Assembly: GCA_026645575.1 (NCBI GenBank)
Contig: JAPKMW010000005.1
Coordinates: 175,373 to 239,372, forward strand
Direction of reading: 5' to 3'
From: Caldilineaceae bacterium
Lineage (GTDB): Bacteria > Chloroflexota > Anaerolineae > Caldilineales > Caldilineaceae
Length of the DNA: 64,000 nucleotides
Shown here one piece after another: positions 8,831 to 17,692 of this stretch; positions within the stretch are counted from its first letter, which is position 1; the number at the start of each line of letters is the position of its first letter. The position numbers and the translations under genes are program-made. Under the pieces are notes generated by a model, which worked only from the letters and a program-made list of their open reading frames with translations, had not been told where the DNA came from and made no database searches.

Positions 8831-10018
8831 TTAAATCAAGCGTGCAGGATTCTCATAAACAGGGCGTTGGTCGAGAATGCGTTGTGGTGAAAAGATGGCG
8901 AGATCCAACGTCGGCGTCTGGCCAAGGATCAGTTCAGCCAGGTAGCGTCCCACGGCATGAGCTTGTTGAAAGCCATGTCCCGAAAAGCCATTGGCGCAAT
9001 AATAACCCGATAAAGTCGGCCACTCGCCCAGAATGGCGTTGCCATCCAGCGTGTTCACATCATAAAGACCGGCCCAGCCATTGGTGATTTTGAGGCGATC
9101 AAAGTCGGGAAGATAGTCGACTAAGCCTTCCCACAAGCGCTGCTTAAAGCGCTCTGGATTCCAGCTAAAGTCGGTGTAGGTTTCCGGATCATCGGGCAAG
9201 GCGCCGCCGGTGATGTAGTTGTTTTCGCCCTCGTGAAAGATGTACTGCCCATTGGGTAACAATAACATGGGCAGGATTTTCTCAAAAGCGCGGGGCGCCA
9301 GCACGCTATAGACTTCCCGCTTGATTGCTTTGATCGGCAGATTGACACCAACCGTTTCGGCCAGGATCGGCGCCCAAGCCCCGGCAACATTGGAGACAAT
9401 CGGCGCTCCATAGACTTCGCCCGTGGTCAGCCGTAGCCCGGACATTTGATCGCCTGCCTTGAGCAGTTGAGCGATTTCGGCTTCTACGATGGTTGCGCCT
9501 AGTTCAATCGCTTTGCGTCGATAACCCATGAGGACATCACCCGGTGACATTGTACCATCTTTGCGCCCAAAAGTGGCGCCGACAACGGTATCTGATCCCT
9601 GATAAAGCGGATAGTAATCGTGAATCTGCTCCGGCTCCAGCCACTCAATCGCACAGCCCAAGCGCTGTTGTTGGGCAACCCCTTGCAGGGCAAAGTCGCG
9701 CCCTGCTTCCGCCACCAAATAGAGATTGCCTTGTTGGCGGAAGTTGATCACGGGGGTATGATCTTTGGTGGCAAACTCTTCGGCAAAGCTGGCCAATACC
9801 TCTAAACCATAGAGCGAGATTTGGATATTCTCTTTGAGATTGAATTGAATGCGCGTATTGCCATCGGACAAGGTGGTGGATGACCGTGTATAGGAGGAAT
9901 CACGCTCAATGATCAAGACGCGTAACGTTGGATCACGTTTGAGCAAGTTATAAGCAATCGCACACCCCATAATGCCGCCGCCGGCAATCAGCACATCGTA
10001 ATTATTTTGGGTCGTCAT
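8831..10018 (-). CDS. DAO-family FAD-dependent oxidoreductase (sarcosine oxidase-like)
   Basis: A 395-residue flavoenzyme of the D-amino-acid oxidase/glycine oxidase/sarcosine oxidase beta family, which oxidises secondary or primary amines. The FAD dinucleotide motif VLIAGGGIMGCAIAY is at residues 8-22, the acidic ribose-binding end of the second strand is IIERD, and the C-terminal GWAGLYDVNTLDGNAILGE and ANGFSGHGFQQAHAVGR segments are typical. The start is set at ATG 10018, just before the Rossmann strand; the frame stays open further upstream only because it overlaps the SDR gene. With HyuAB downstream it could complete a path from a cyclic N-methyl amide to sarcosine to glycine. That pathway is inference. 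Confidence 0.9.
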   Translation of the reverse strand: MTTQNNYDVLIAGGGIMGCAIAYNLLKRDPTLRVLIIERDSSYTRSSTTLSDGNTRIQFNLKENIQISLYGLEVLASFAEEFATKDHTPVINFRQQGNLYLVAEAGRDFALQGVAQQQRLGCAIEWLEPEQIHDYYPLYQGSDTVVGATFGRKDGTMSPGDVLMGYRRKAIELGATIVEAEIAQLLKAGDQMSGLRLTTGEVYGAPIVSNVAGAWAPILAETVGVNLPIKAIKREVYSVLAPRAFEKILPMLLLPNGQYIFHEGENNYITGGALPDDPETYTDFSWNPERFKQRLWEGLVDYLPDFDRLKITNGWAGLYDVNTLDGNAILGEWPTLSGYYCANGFSGHGFQQAHAVGRYLAELILGQTPTLDLAIFSPQRILDQRPVYENPARLI

Positions 10019-10046
10019 GGTAGCATTCTCTCGGATTGGAGTGGCC

Positions 10047-10850
10047 TCACTCTGTGATGACAGGGAATCTGGAGAGGGGGAAAATATCAACGGTCGCCGA
10101 GCGTTGTTGGGACAACATGCCGCCATCGACCACAAGACAGTGACCCGTGACGTAACTGGCATCGTCACTGGCGAGGAAGACGGCGGGGCCGGCCAGTTCT
10201 TCGGCTTCGCCCACCCGTTGCATGGGGATGTTTTCGCCACGCGCCCCTTTGATCGTCGGTGGCATCCCGCTGGTATCGATAGAACCGGGAACCAGGGCAT
10301 TGACCCGAATGCCATAGGGCGCCAGATCAAGCGCCATTGCCCGGGTCAAGGCTTCGATCCCGCCTTTGCTGGCGTCATAGGCGGCCAACCCACGATGGGC
10401 ACGCGTGGCGCCGCCGCTGGAAAAGTTGATAATGACGCCCGACCGTTGGCGCGCCATCAACTGTGCGGCGGCGTGGCTACACAAGAAGACACCGGTCAGG
10501 TTGACATCGATGACCCGGCGCCACCACGCTTCGTCGGCTTCGAGAAAGTGGCGGTCGCCGTTGGTGATCATGGCGTTGTTAACCAACACATCCACTCTGC
10601 CCAAATCGGCTACAGTCTGGGCAAAGAGTCGATCCACCGCTGTTTTGTCGGACACATCCGCCACTATACCGAGGGCAGAACCGCCGGTCTGTCTGATCGC
10701 TGCCACTGCCGCATCGATCTTATCGGCGTTGACATCATTGACAACCACGTGCGCCCCTTCGGCGGCATAGCGATTGGCAAGGGCACGCCCAATCCCTTGG
10801 GCGGCGCCGGTGATAATCGCGACTTTGCCTTGCATTCGTTGCATGTTCAT
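10047..10850 (-). CDS. Short-chain dehydrogenase/reductase (SDR)
   Basis: A classical SDR of about 267 residues using NAD(P). The cofactor motif TGAAQGIG is near residues 14-21, NNAM near 90, and the catalytic Ser-Tyr-Lys set is in INFSSGG and YDASKGG. The best start is ATG 10850, ten bases after GAGG; ATG 10859 is too close to that site. It is the first gene of the SDR-DAO-HyuA-HyuB operon, 28 bases ahead of the DAO gene, and divergent from the XRE-type regulator. The substrate is unknown. Confidence 0.9.
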   Translation of the reverse strand: MNMQRMQGKVAIITGAAQGIGRALANRYAAEGAHVVVNDVNADKIDAAVAAIRQTGGSALGIVADVSDKTAVDRLFAQTVADLGRVDVLVNNAMITNGDRHFLEADEAWWRRVIDVNLTGVFLCSHAAAQLMARQRSGVIINFSSGGATRAHRGLAAYDASKGGIEALTRAMALDLAPYGIRVNALVPGSIDTSGMPPTIKGARGENIPMQRVGEAEELAGPAVFLASDDASYVTGHCLVVDGGMLSQQRSATVDIFPLSRFPVITE

Positions 10851-10960
10851 CTTTTTCATTCCTCGTCACTGCTCAAAGTTGGAGGGTAGATTTTGTCATA
10901 AGATTGTACTCGTTCTGCTGTACGAATGCCAGTCTTGGTTTCAAAGAATTTCATAGCACT

Positions 10961-11011
10961 TTGTAAGGAAAATCCTGTATGATAGAATAGTGTAGGATTT
11001 TCCCTACAGGC
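10961..11011 (+). promoter_or_regulatory. Promoter and paired inverted sites ahead of the XRE-type regulator
   Basis: TTGTAA (10961-10966) and TAGAAT (10983-10988) are 16 bases apart and point at the regulator gene. Two 18-base sites, about TGTARGGAAAATCCTRYA, lie in opposite orientation around this promoter, near 10962-10979 and 10991-11008, matching at 15-16 positions. Their placement fits autorepression and joint control of the divergent SDR-DAO-HyuAB operon. Confidence 0.55.
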
Positions 11012-11034
11012 AACAGACAATTAGGGCAAACGTT

Positions 11035-11931
11035 ATGGACCACAAAAGAAGAGAGTTTCCCCGGTTGCTGCGGCTCTATCGCAAGCGTTGTTTGGATGGT
11101 GAGAGCAATTCGGTCAGTCAGGAAAAAGTGAGCGAGGAACTTGGCTATGCACTCAGTACCTATGGGCAGTGGGAACGTGGGTTGCGTTCGCCAAAGACGC
11201 GCCAGGATCTGATCAACGTTATCAACATTTTTCGCCGCTACGGTGGCATCAAAAGCACGGAAGAAGCCGACAAGCTATTGACCGCCTTGGGTTTCGCTGC
11301 CCTCCAAGCAGAGGAAAGCAAACAAGTCGATCTGGCGCCGGCAGCGTTACTGCCGGCGCCGCAACCCACGGCGCCGGATCTACCAGGCGCCGAGACAACG
11401 ATCTACCACGTTTTCGCTAAATTCCCCGATGAAAAATTTAGCGATCAGGTGCGTCAGGGGCAACAAATTCGGATCTTGACGATCTGGATGCCTTATTTGG
11501 AGATGTTTTTAGATTCGCTCTACATTGCCTTGCGCGCTGGCGCGTCGGTCGAAATTTTAATGTTGGAACCGGATTCACCTGCTGCCGAGCTGCGTAGCCG
11601 CGCCATCTCTGCCGTCAACGTTCCCGTCACTTTACTGGGGCGCAACCGAGTGCAAAAAGGGGTAGCCGACAATATCGCTATGTTAGCCGAGATGGCGCAA
11701 GCGTTGACCAGTCAACAGCGGCAGGGGTTGCGCGTCGGTTTCTATCATTCACTGCCTTCGGTTCTACTCTACCAGGTTGATCATTTTTGTCTGGCTGGCT
11801 TCTACCTGCATGGTCGAATGGCCAGCCACACGCCACAACTGCAAGTAAACATCCACTCTTTGTTGGGCCAGGCGCTTCAAACCGAATTTGAAACGCTATG
11901 GAAAAGCAGTCGTCGCCTTGCGCTTCTATGA
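11035..11931 (+). CDS. XRE-type helix-turn-helix regulator with C-terminal sensor-like domain
   Basis: A 298-residue protein. Residues about 5-70 form a Cro/C1-type helix-turn-helix (VSQEKVSEELGYALSTYGQWERG). After a proline/alanine-rich linker (about 100-125), the C-terminal 170 residues (IRILTIWMPYLEMFLDSLYIALRAGASVEILML) resemble the HKD/phospholipase-D-like effector domains appended to some XRE proteins, without the catalytic HKD motif. It lies between two divergent or convergent catabolic operons. Paired inverted sites overlap its promoter. Control of the hydantoinase operon is a likely but untested role. Confidence 0.75.
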   Translation: MDHKRREFPRLLRLYRKRCLDGESNSVSQEKVSEELGYALSTYGQWERGLRSPKTRQDLINVINIFRRYGGIKSTEEADKLLTALGFAALQAEESKQVDLAPAALLPAPQPTAPDLPGAETTIYHVFAKFPDEKFSDQVRQGQQIRILTIWMPYLEMFLDSLYIALRAGASVEILMLEPDSPAAELRSRAISAVNVPVTLLGRNRVQKGVADNIAMLAEMAQALTSQQRQGLRVGFYHSLPSVLLYQVDHFCLAGFYLHGRMASHTPQLQVNIHSLLGQALQTEFETLWKSSRRLALL

Positions 11932-11941
11932 GAAAACCCTG

Positions 11942-12736
11942 TTATCCAAGGCTCTCCAATGCATCCATAAACTTCTCGTATTCTTCATCTTTGACTTCAA
12001 CGATATTGCCGTTACTGGGAAACGCCCCTGATTGCACATCAGCCGCGTACTCTTTGAAGGCGGCGATCCGTTCCGCTTGCAAGCGCTGGAACTCACTGTA
12101 AAAGTCACGATAAACTTTGGCATGGCGCGGAATATGGTTGCGGTGTGACCCCAGAATATCCATGGCAAAGAGATATTGGGCATCACAATCCGGCCCGCTG
12201 CCCATCGAGATCACCAGCAGTTTGACTCGCTTGGTGATCTCGGCGGCGATCTTGTGCGGCACTACTTCCATTTCGACACCGATGGCGCCGGCTTCCTGGT
12301 GGGCGAGGGTATGCTTGTAGACCCAGAGCGCTTGGTCTGCGGTTTTGCCCACAGCGCGGAAACCGCCCGTCCAGGTGCGTTTCTGCGGGATCAAGCCGAC
12401 ATGACCCACCACCGGAATCCCTTCACGGGACATAGCGGCAATAAAGTCGGTACTCATACAGGCGTAGACCGCATCGGCCCCGGCATCCAGCGCCTTGAAG
12501 CCGTTGCGAATCGCCTCTTCGGCGGAGGCACAGTCGCCATAGCGCAGCCCCAGGGTGAGGAAAGTGTTGGGGGCGGCGTCGCGGATCTCTTTGGTCTGGC
12601 CGCGCATCCCGGTGATGATCAGATCAATGCCGGCGGCTTCACAGGCCGCGGCTTCCTCTGGTGTCGTGACCAGGACTTCGGTCAGTTGGCGTTGGCCTTT
12701 GAGATCCAATAACTCTTTTACCGTCATTCGTGGCAT
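11942..12736 (-). CDS. PanB-like ketopantoate hydroxymethyltransferase family protein
   Basis: PanB enzymes are TIM-barrel aldolase-type proteins that transfer a one-carbon unit to 2-oxoisovalerate in pantothenate synthesis. This 264-residue protein keeps the PanB layout: ITGMRGQ near the start, GHVGLIPQ, GGFRAVGKTADQA, an EVVP segment holding the catalytic-type glutamate, and ISMGSGPDCDAQYLFAMDILG. Many of these are altered from true PanB, and the gene follows PhyH and Gfo/Idh genes rather than panC. It is probably a paralogue acting on a different oxo-acid in catabolism. GGAGAG lies 8 bases before the start. Confidence 0.75.
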   Translation of the reverse strand: MPRMTVKELLDLKGQRQLTEVLVTTPEEAAACEAAGIDLIITGMRGQTKEIRDAAPNTFLTLGLRYGDCASAEEAIRNGFKALDAGADAVYACMSTDFIAAMSREGIPVVGHVGLIPQKRTWTGGFRAVGKTADQALWVYKHTLAHQEAGAIGVEMEVVPHKIAAEITKRVKLLVISMGSGPDCDAQYLFAMDILGSHRNHIPRHAKVYRDFYSEFQRLQAERIAAFKEYAADVQSGAFPSNGNIVEVKDEEYEKFMDALESLG

Positions 12737-12805
12737 GAATATACTCTCCGTGTGTCAGAAAAGGTGTGATTGTTTGATTTGTGATCGCATAACCTATCGA
12801 CAGAT

Positions 12806-13786
12806 CTAGCCCGACCGCACAACTTGTCCTGTCTCAAATGAGTGTACCACATCAAAGACAATGCTCAATGACTTGATATTGTCCTGGCAGGTGGTGACGG
12901 CGGGTTTGCTCTGAGTTACGGCTTCATAAAACTCGTGGAGCAAGTAGGCTTGCGCGGTGCGTTCCATGGTCACAGGTTCGACCGGAACCGGCTCCGCCCC
13001 CGTTAACTGGGTGTAGACCTGGCTGTTGACCATTGCCACCACGCCTTTGGTGCCCTCAAAGCGCCAGTTGGCATTCCAATCGGTTTCGCGCCCCTGCGAG
13101 CACCATGAGCCGTCATAGGAAACATGAACGCCGTTGGCAAAATCCAACACCACGCTGGCCGAGGCGTCGCCCTTGAACCAGCTCCAAGGCGGATTCCAAC
13201 TGCGGCCAAAGACTTGCACCGGGTCGCTGCCCAAGAAGAAGCGCATGAGGTCAAAGTGATGGATTGACATGTCGATGATGAGCGGATAGGCCATTTCTTC
13301 ACGGAAGCCGCCAAAGTGGGGACCTTTGAAAAACTCGACATGCGCCGCCCCAATCGGCCCAACCACACCAGCGTCGAGCGCCTTTTTCAGTGTCTGCGTC
13401 GCTGGACTGTAGCGGTAGTTTTGGGTCACCATATGGAGAACGCTAGTACGATTGGCTGCTTCGACAATATCCAGCGCCGACTGACGAGTGTCCGCCAGCG
13501 GCTTTTCCGAAAGCACCGGAATGCCCGCTTCCAGTGCTTCAACCGAAACCGCTTTGTGAAACTGTGGCGGCGTCACATTGATGATGCCATCAGCTTGGAT
13601 GGCGCGCAACGCTTCGCCCAGCGTTTTGTAGATGCGATTGCCGTCCAGCCCATACTTGGCGACCTGTTCGGCAGCGATCTTGTCGCTAACTTCGACAAAG
13701 CCGGCATAGTCAACCACCGGCGAATCCAACACGGCGCGCAGCCAGGCATTGCCCATGCCGCCAATACCCACTTGAATGACTTTCAT
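12806..13786 (-). CDS. Gfo/Idh/MocA family oxidoreductase
   Basis: A 326-residue NAD(P)-dependent dehydrogenase. The Rossmann motif VGIGGMGNAWLRAV is at residues 5-18, SEKPLAD holds the catalytic lysine, and YRYSPATQTLKKALDAGVVGPIGAAHVEFF begins the C-terminal domain, with DMSIHHFDLMRFFLG as the substrate-side histidine segment. It sits between the PhyH-type dioxygenase (41 bases upstream) and the PanB-like gene (69 bases downstream), all on the minus strand, so the three are probably one pathway. The substrate is unknown. Confidence 0.9.
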   Translation of the reverse strand: MKVIQVGIGGMGNAWLRAVLDSPVVDYAGFVEVSDKIAAEQVAKYGLDGNRIYKTLGEALRAIQADGIINVTPPQFHKAVSVEALEAGIPVLSEKPLADTRQSALDIVEAANRTSVLHMVTQNYRYSPATQTLKKALDAGVVGPIGAAHVEFFKGPHFGGFREEMAYPLIIDMSIHHFDLMRFFLGSDPVQVFGRSWNPPWSWFKGDASASVVLDFANGVHVSYDGSWCSQGRETDWNANWRFEGTKGVVAMVNSQVYTQLTGAEPVPVEPVTMERTAQAYLLHEFYEAVTQSKPAVTTCQDNIKSLSIVFDVVHSFETGQVVRSG

Positions 13787-13827
13787 ATCAATCTCTCAAT
13801 TGCTCCGCTGTTACTGCCACATCTCTA

Positions 13828-14688
13828 TTACAGATTCGGCACGGCGCCGGCTGGAAGCTGCGGCGCCGCCTGCTCAATCATCTCAACCACAGGCGAACCA
13901 TCGCGCTCGACCCATACACCACATGCGCTCCCTTTTTCACTGACGCCTAGTTCAACTTGGCTGCCATCCATGCGGAAGACCGGGTGAAAATACTCGGCTA
14001 CTTTCTCCGCTTCCCCGACAATATAGTGACCGATGAGCGAGCGGCGGAAGCGATCCTGGCTGACATTGGGGAAGCTACCGTGAATCACTTGACCGTTAAA
14101 GAAGAAGACATCACCCGGCTCCATGATAACCGGCACCGATTGCATTCCTTCCGGAATGGGCACAGTGACATCGGTAAAGCTTTTGGTCGTGTCCGCTTGT
14201 GTAGTGCAGAGCAGTGGCAACAGATGGCTGCGCGGTACAACCTGCATACAGCCATTTTCCTCATTGCAGCGATCTAACGCCATCCACGCCGCCATACAAG
14301 TGCCTGGCTGAACGCGTAGATAATATTGATCCTGGTGCAGCGCTTGTCCACGCGCCCCCGGCGGCTTGAAGTAGAGCATGGTCTGGACAGCGTAGGGTTC
14401 GCGCCCCAGCAGGGCGGTCATACAGCGGTTGAGACGGTCATCGATCATCCATTGTAGGCTGAGTTCATCCCAGCGGTGCATGTGGATCATGCGAGGAAAT
14501 TTCTTGAGCGGGTCAGTGCTATTAGCGTTGACGCCGGCAAAGTCGCCGGGCAATTCGCCCTGCGCTCGCATCGTCATGTAATGGTCGGTATAGCGGGCGA
14601 CTTCTTCCTGCGAGAAGAGAGCAGGGATGACAACATAGCCTTCGTTCTGGAATTGTTGTTGGTAACGCGAGAAGTTAGCAGGCACCAT
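13828..14688 (-). CDS. Phytanoyl-CoA dioxygenase (PhyH) family protein
   Basis: A Fe(II)/2-oxoglutarate-dependent oxygenase of 286 residues. The double-stranded beta-helix carries the HxD metal pair in ALHQDQYYLRVQPGT and the distal histidine in VIHGSFPNVSQDRFRRS, where the arginine would bind 2-oxoglutarate. PGDVFFFNGQVIHG is characteristic. It is the first gene of an operon with Gfo/Idh and PanB-like genes and has a good promoter 150 bases upstream. Family members hydroxylate very different small molecules, so the substrate cannot be named. Confidence 0.88.
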   Translation of the reverse strand: MVPANFSRYQQQFQNEGYVVIPALFSQEEVARYTDHYMTMRAQGELPGDFAGVNANSTDPLKKFPRMIHMHRWDELSLQWMIDDRLNRCMTALLGREPYAVQTMLYFKPPGARGQALHQDQYYLRVQPGTCMAAWMALDRCNEENGCMQVVPRSHLLPLLCTTQADTTKSFTDVTVPIPEGMQSVPVIMEPGDVFFFNGQVIHGSFPNVSQDRFRRSLIGHYIVGEAEKVAEYFHPVFRMDGSQVELGVSEKGSACGVWVERDGSPVVEMIEQAAPQLPAGAVPNL

Positions 14689-14842
14689 TGCCGTTTTCCT
14701 TATCCTTTCCTACAAATCATGTCAGCAAAACCGTGTAAGCCAAGATCATTAATAAAAACATTGGCGGCTGCGCGTACATAAAATTTATTCTGTTGATGAT
14801 CTTACGTAACGAACAGGGGTAAATTTAATCGAAATGAGCATA

Positions 14843-14871
14843 AGTCTAGCCGAAGCTACATATTGTGTCAA
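14843..14871 (-). promoter_or_regulatory. Sigma-70-type promoter for the PhyH operon
   Basis: On the minus strand, TTGACA (14871-14866) and TAGACT (14848-14843) are 17 bases apart. Transcription would start near 14836, leaving a leader of about 150 bases before the PhyH start at 14688. Confidence 0.6.
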
Positions 14872-14947
14872 GCGTGTTAGTTGAGCAACGCGTGTAAGTT
14901 TATCTGTTTTGCATTGTGTTGTTTTCTTAATTTTTCCGCTTTGTCAC

Positions 14948-15649
14948 TCAGCTTTGCTCAATCTTAAAACAATATCCTACTCCCCGCACCGTCTGCAAAT
15001 AGATCGGTTTGGACGGGTTCGGTTCGATACACTCGCGCAGCCAACGAATATGAACATCCAGCGTGCGAGTGTCATCGACATAGGAGGTTTCCCAAACCTG
15101 TTCCATTAGTTCGCGGCGCTTGATGATTTTGCCATGATGATTGATAAACAACTTGAGGAGGGCGCACTGTTTTGGCGTCATCGAATATTGGCCATTGGGC
15201 GTGACCACTATGCGCGTTGAAAGGTCAAGATGGATGGGGCCACAGTAGAGCTTATGTTCAGTAGGGCGATGCTTCAGTTGGGCGACGATCTCCCAGATAT
15301 TTTGCGAAACGACCGGCAGCTTGATCAAGCCGTCAAACCGGAAATCGATTTTCGTCGGCAGTTGTTTCGCCACCGCCACAATCAACACCGACGGCAGGCG
15401 ATAGCGCACTGTTTCACAAAAACGCAGACGGCTAACCGAACGCTGTTCGATTTCGACCCAAAGCGCTGCCGGCGGTTGTGACCCAATCAGCCGCAGTGCG
15501 GTCTTCTGATTGGTCATCACCGTAAAAGCGACCGTCGCCTCGTGGCCGTTCGCTGCTATAGCTTTGGGTTGTGCGAACGCTGTCTGTAGATCCTCGGCAA
15601 TCTGATTTTTGCGCCCCACATACAGAATTCGTAGTAACTCTTCATTCAT
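14948..15649 (-). CDS. Winged-helix response-regulator-like protein with degenerate receiver
   Basis: The C-terminal 95 residues are an OmpR/PhoB-type DNA-binding domain (YSMTPKQCALLKLFINHHGKIIKRRELMEQVW, then DVHIRWLRECIEPNP and TVRGVGYCF). The N-terminal 120 residues have the alternating strand-helix pattern of a receiver starting at LRILYVGRKNQ, but the acidic pair is replaced by GRK and the phospho-acceptor strand reads LWVEIE, with Glu in place of Asp. Start ATG 15649 has AAAGG just upstream; ATGs upstream add about 29 atypical residues. No histidine kinase is adjacent. It probably works without classical phosphorylation. Confidence 0.82.
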   Translation of the reverse strand: MNEELLRILYVGRKNQIAEDLQTAFAQPKAIAANGHEATVAFTVMTNQKTALRLIGSQPPAALWVEIEQRSVSRLRFCETVRYRLPSVLIVAVAKQLPTKIDFRFDGLIKLPVVSQNIWEIVAQLKHRPTEHKLYCGPIHLDLSTRIVVTPNGQYSMTPKQCALLKLFINHHGKIIKRRELMEQVWETSYVDDTRTLDVHIRWLRECIEPNPSKPIYLQTVRGVGYCFKIEQS

Positions 15650-15760
15650 CCTTTTCGCCGCTGTTGATTTGAGGAAGGGTTGAGGTTTGTCCATTATATA
15701 CCCAATCCCCGTTTTCGCCAATAAAAAAGAGGGCAAGCCACAAAGCCCACCCCCTTTTAG

Positions 15761-15844
15761 TTCACAGAGCGCACAGAGATTACACAGAGAGTTTTAGAGA
15801 ATTTTTTTTGTGAATCTCTGTGTAGCCTCCGCGATCTCTGTGAA
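15761..15844. terminator. Nested hairpin made of CACAGAG units downstream of pepF
   Basis: TTCACAGAG (15761-15769) pairs with 15836-15844, and TACACAGAGA (15781-15790) pairs with 15815-15824, both perfectly. The left arm consists of CACAGAG-type heptamers. It lies just after the pepF stop codon on the minus strand and can act as a transcription barrier between pepF and the regulator gene. Confidence 0.55.
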
Positions 15845-15857
15845 CCTGAAGCGTCTT

Positions 15858-17660
15858 CTAAATCTTGATCGCCTCTAACTCATCGATCATGTCGCGAATC
15901 ACATCAAAGCCACCCTGCCAGAAAGCCTTGCTGGTGATGTCGATGTGCGCTTCACGCAAGATTTCTTCAGGACGAGCCGAACCGCCGTAGGCCAGCAACT
16001 TCATGTAGCCGGGCTTGAAGGCGTCCCCTTCCTGTTGATAGCGACGGTAGAGCGATAGCACGAGCAACTGCCCAAAGCTGTACGCGTAACAGTAGAAGGG
16101 CGTGTTGTAGATGTGGGGAATGCTGACCCACTCATACTGAAATTCGGGCGCGATGTCGATGCTGTCGCCGAATTGCTCTTTTAAGTTCTCCATGTAGAGA
16201 CCATGTAACTCTTCCGGTGAGCGATTGTCCATAATGGCGGCGTGGGCGGTGCGTTCAAAGTTGACAAAGAACGCCTGCCGCATCACCGTCGCATACATAT
16301 CATCCACGGCTGCGGCCAGCAACTCGCGCCGGACGAGCGGTTCCTTTTCCAGCGCCAGGAACTGTTCGGTGAGCAACATTTCGGCAAAGACGGAAGCGGT
16401 TTCGGCCAAGGGCAGCGTCGGATGCTGGGTCAGGACCGAGTGTTCTTCCGCCAACATACTATGAATGGCGTGCCCAAGTTCGTGCGCCAGGGTTGCGACA
16501 TCGCGCACACGACCGGTATAGTTCATTAGCACCCACGGCGTCAGGCTGGGGAGTACCGTGGAGCAGAAAGCGCCGCCCCGTTTCCCCTTGCGCACTTCGC
16601 TGTCAATGTGGTTTTGTTCAAAGACCCGTTGGGCATGGCGGGCAATCGTCGGGTGAAAGTTTTGGAAGGTCTCCAGCACTAGGGTCACCGCGTCTTTGTA
16701 TTCCACCTTGCGATCAGATGCCGCCAGCGGGGCATAAATGTCATAGCGGCGCAACTTCTCCATGCCCAGCCAGCCGGCCTTGAGGCGGAAATAGCGCTGG
16801 AAGACGCCGACATTGGCCCGGCTCACCTCCAACAACGCTTCCACCGCGGCGTCAGGAATATCATTGGCGACATTGCGCACAGCAATGGGCGAACTATAGT
16901 TGCGTAACCCAACATGCTCGTTGTACCAATCGCGCACCCGGTTGACATAGATTTGGGCCAGAATGTTGGCATCGTTGCCATAGACGCGATACAACTCCTG
17001 GTAAGCCGCGGCGCGCAAGTTGGCGTCGCGCGACTGGGCGTAGCTCATCAACGCATCACGAGTCAGCGTCTTGGTCTCGCCCTCCACCTCGATTTTGAAC
17101 TCAAAGCGGTTGGTCAACATCGAATAGAGCGTCATCACCGCGTCAATACCGTTGGCATCTTTGGTGTTGATCAACTGCTCGGATTTTTCGTCGAGCGTAT
17201 AGGGTTTGGTGCGGCGCAACGCTTCCAGATAGTGACGGTAATCGGGGAATTTTTCGGCCCCCGGCAGCAGCGCTGCCGCTTCATCGTCATCCAACGCTTT
17301 CCACCAGAGATCAAAGAAGAGCGTCCGATTCTGCACATCGGTCATGGTTTGCTGCATCCGGTTCCGGTAGGTCAACGCCGCCGACGACTGGGTGTCAGAC
17401 GAAAACCAGAGGCTACCGTAGGCCGCCAACCGATAGATATGTTCGACCAGATCTTCATATTGATCCATGATCTCAATCAGTAGCGCCGGTTCCATCTCCG
17501 GGTTCAACTGTTCACGCTGGGCGACAAAGGTTTGCACCCGCTGTTCCAGTGCGGCCAGCCGCTCACTAATCATTGCTTCACTCGGTTCCGGCAGGAGTTC
17601 CGCCAAATCCCAGCCCGATAGCGCATATTCTTTCGCTTGTACAGGGGATGCAATACCCAT
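15858..17660 (-). CDS. pepF: Oligoendopeptidase F, M3B zinc metallopeptidase
   Basis: A cytosolic zinc oligopeptidase that trims short peptides. The catalytic motif HELGHAIH is at residues 393-400, with the third zinc ligand glutamate in LAETASVFAEMLL 25-30 residues later, and the substrate-side FYCYAYSFGQLL near residue 525. The length of 600 residues is standard for PepF, and there is no signal peptide. GGAAG precedes the ATG. It follows a DUF29 gene by 32 bases and is probably co-transcribed with it. Confidence 0.95.
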   Translation of the reverse strand: MGIASPVQAKEYALSGWDLAELLPEPSEAMISERLAALEQRVQTFVAQREQLNPEMEPALLIEIMDQYEDLVEHIYRLAAYGSLWFSSDTQSSAALTYRNRMQQTMTDVQNRTLFFDLWWKALDDDEAAALLPGAEKFPDYRHYLEALRRTKPYTLDEKSEQLINTKDANGIDAVMTLYSMLTNRFEFKIEVEGETKTLTRDALMSYAQSRDANLRAAAYQELYRVYGNDANILAQIYVNRVRDWYNEHVGLRNYSSPIAVRNVANDIPDAAVEALLEVSRANVGVFQRYFRLKAGWLGMEKLRRYDIYAPLAASDRKVEYKDAVTLVLETFQNFHPTIARHAQRVFEQNHIDSEVRKGKRGGAFCSTVLPSLTPWVLMNYTGRVRDVATLAHELGHAIHSMLAEEHSVLTQHPTLPLAETASVFAEMLLTEQFLALEKEPLVRRELLAAAVDDMYATVMRQAFFVNFERTAHAAIMDNRSPEELHGLYMENLKEQFGDSIDIAPEFQYEWVSIPHIYNTPFYCYAYSFGQLLVLSLYRRYQQEGDAFKPGYMKLLAYGGSARPEEILREAHIDITSKAFWQGGFDVIRDMIDELEAIKI

Positions 17661-17692
17661 GTTGATCTTCCTTTACTTACAATAATCCATTA

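Noticed and set aside
10019..10330. Extended N-terminus of the DAO gene
   Set aside because: The open frame upstream of ATG 10018 overlaps the SDR gene, has no ribosome site and lacks conserved residues; the Rossmann motif begins just after 10018.
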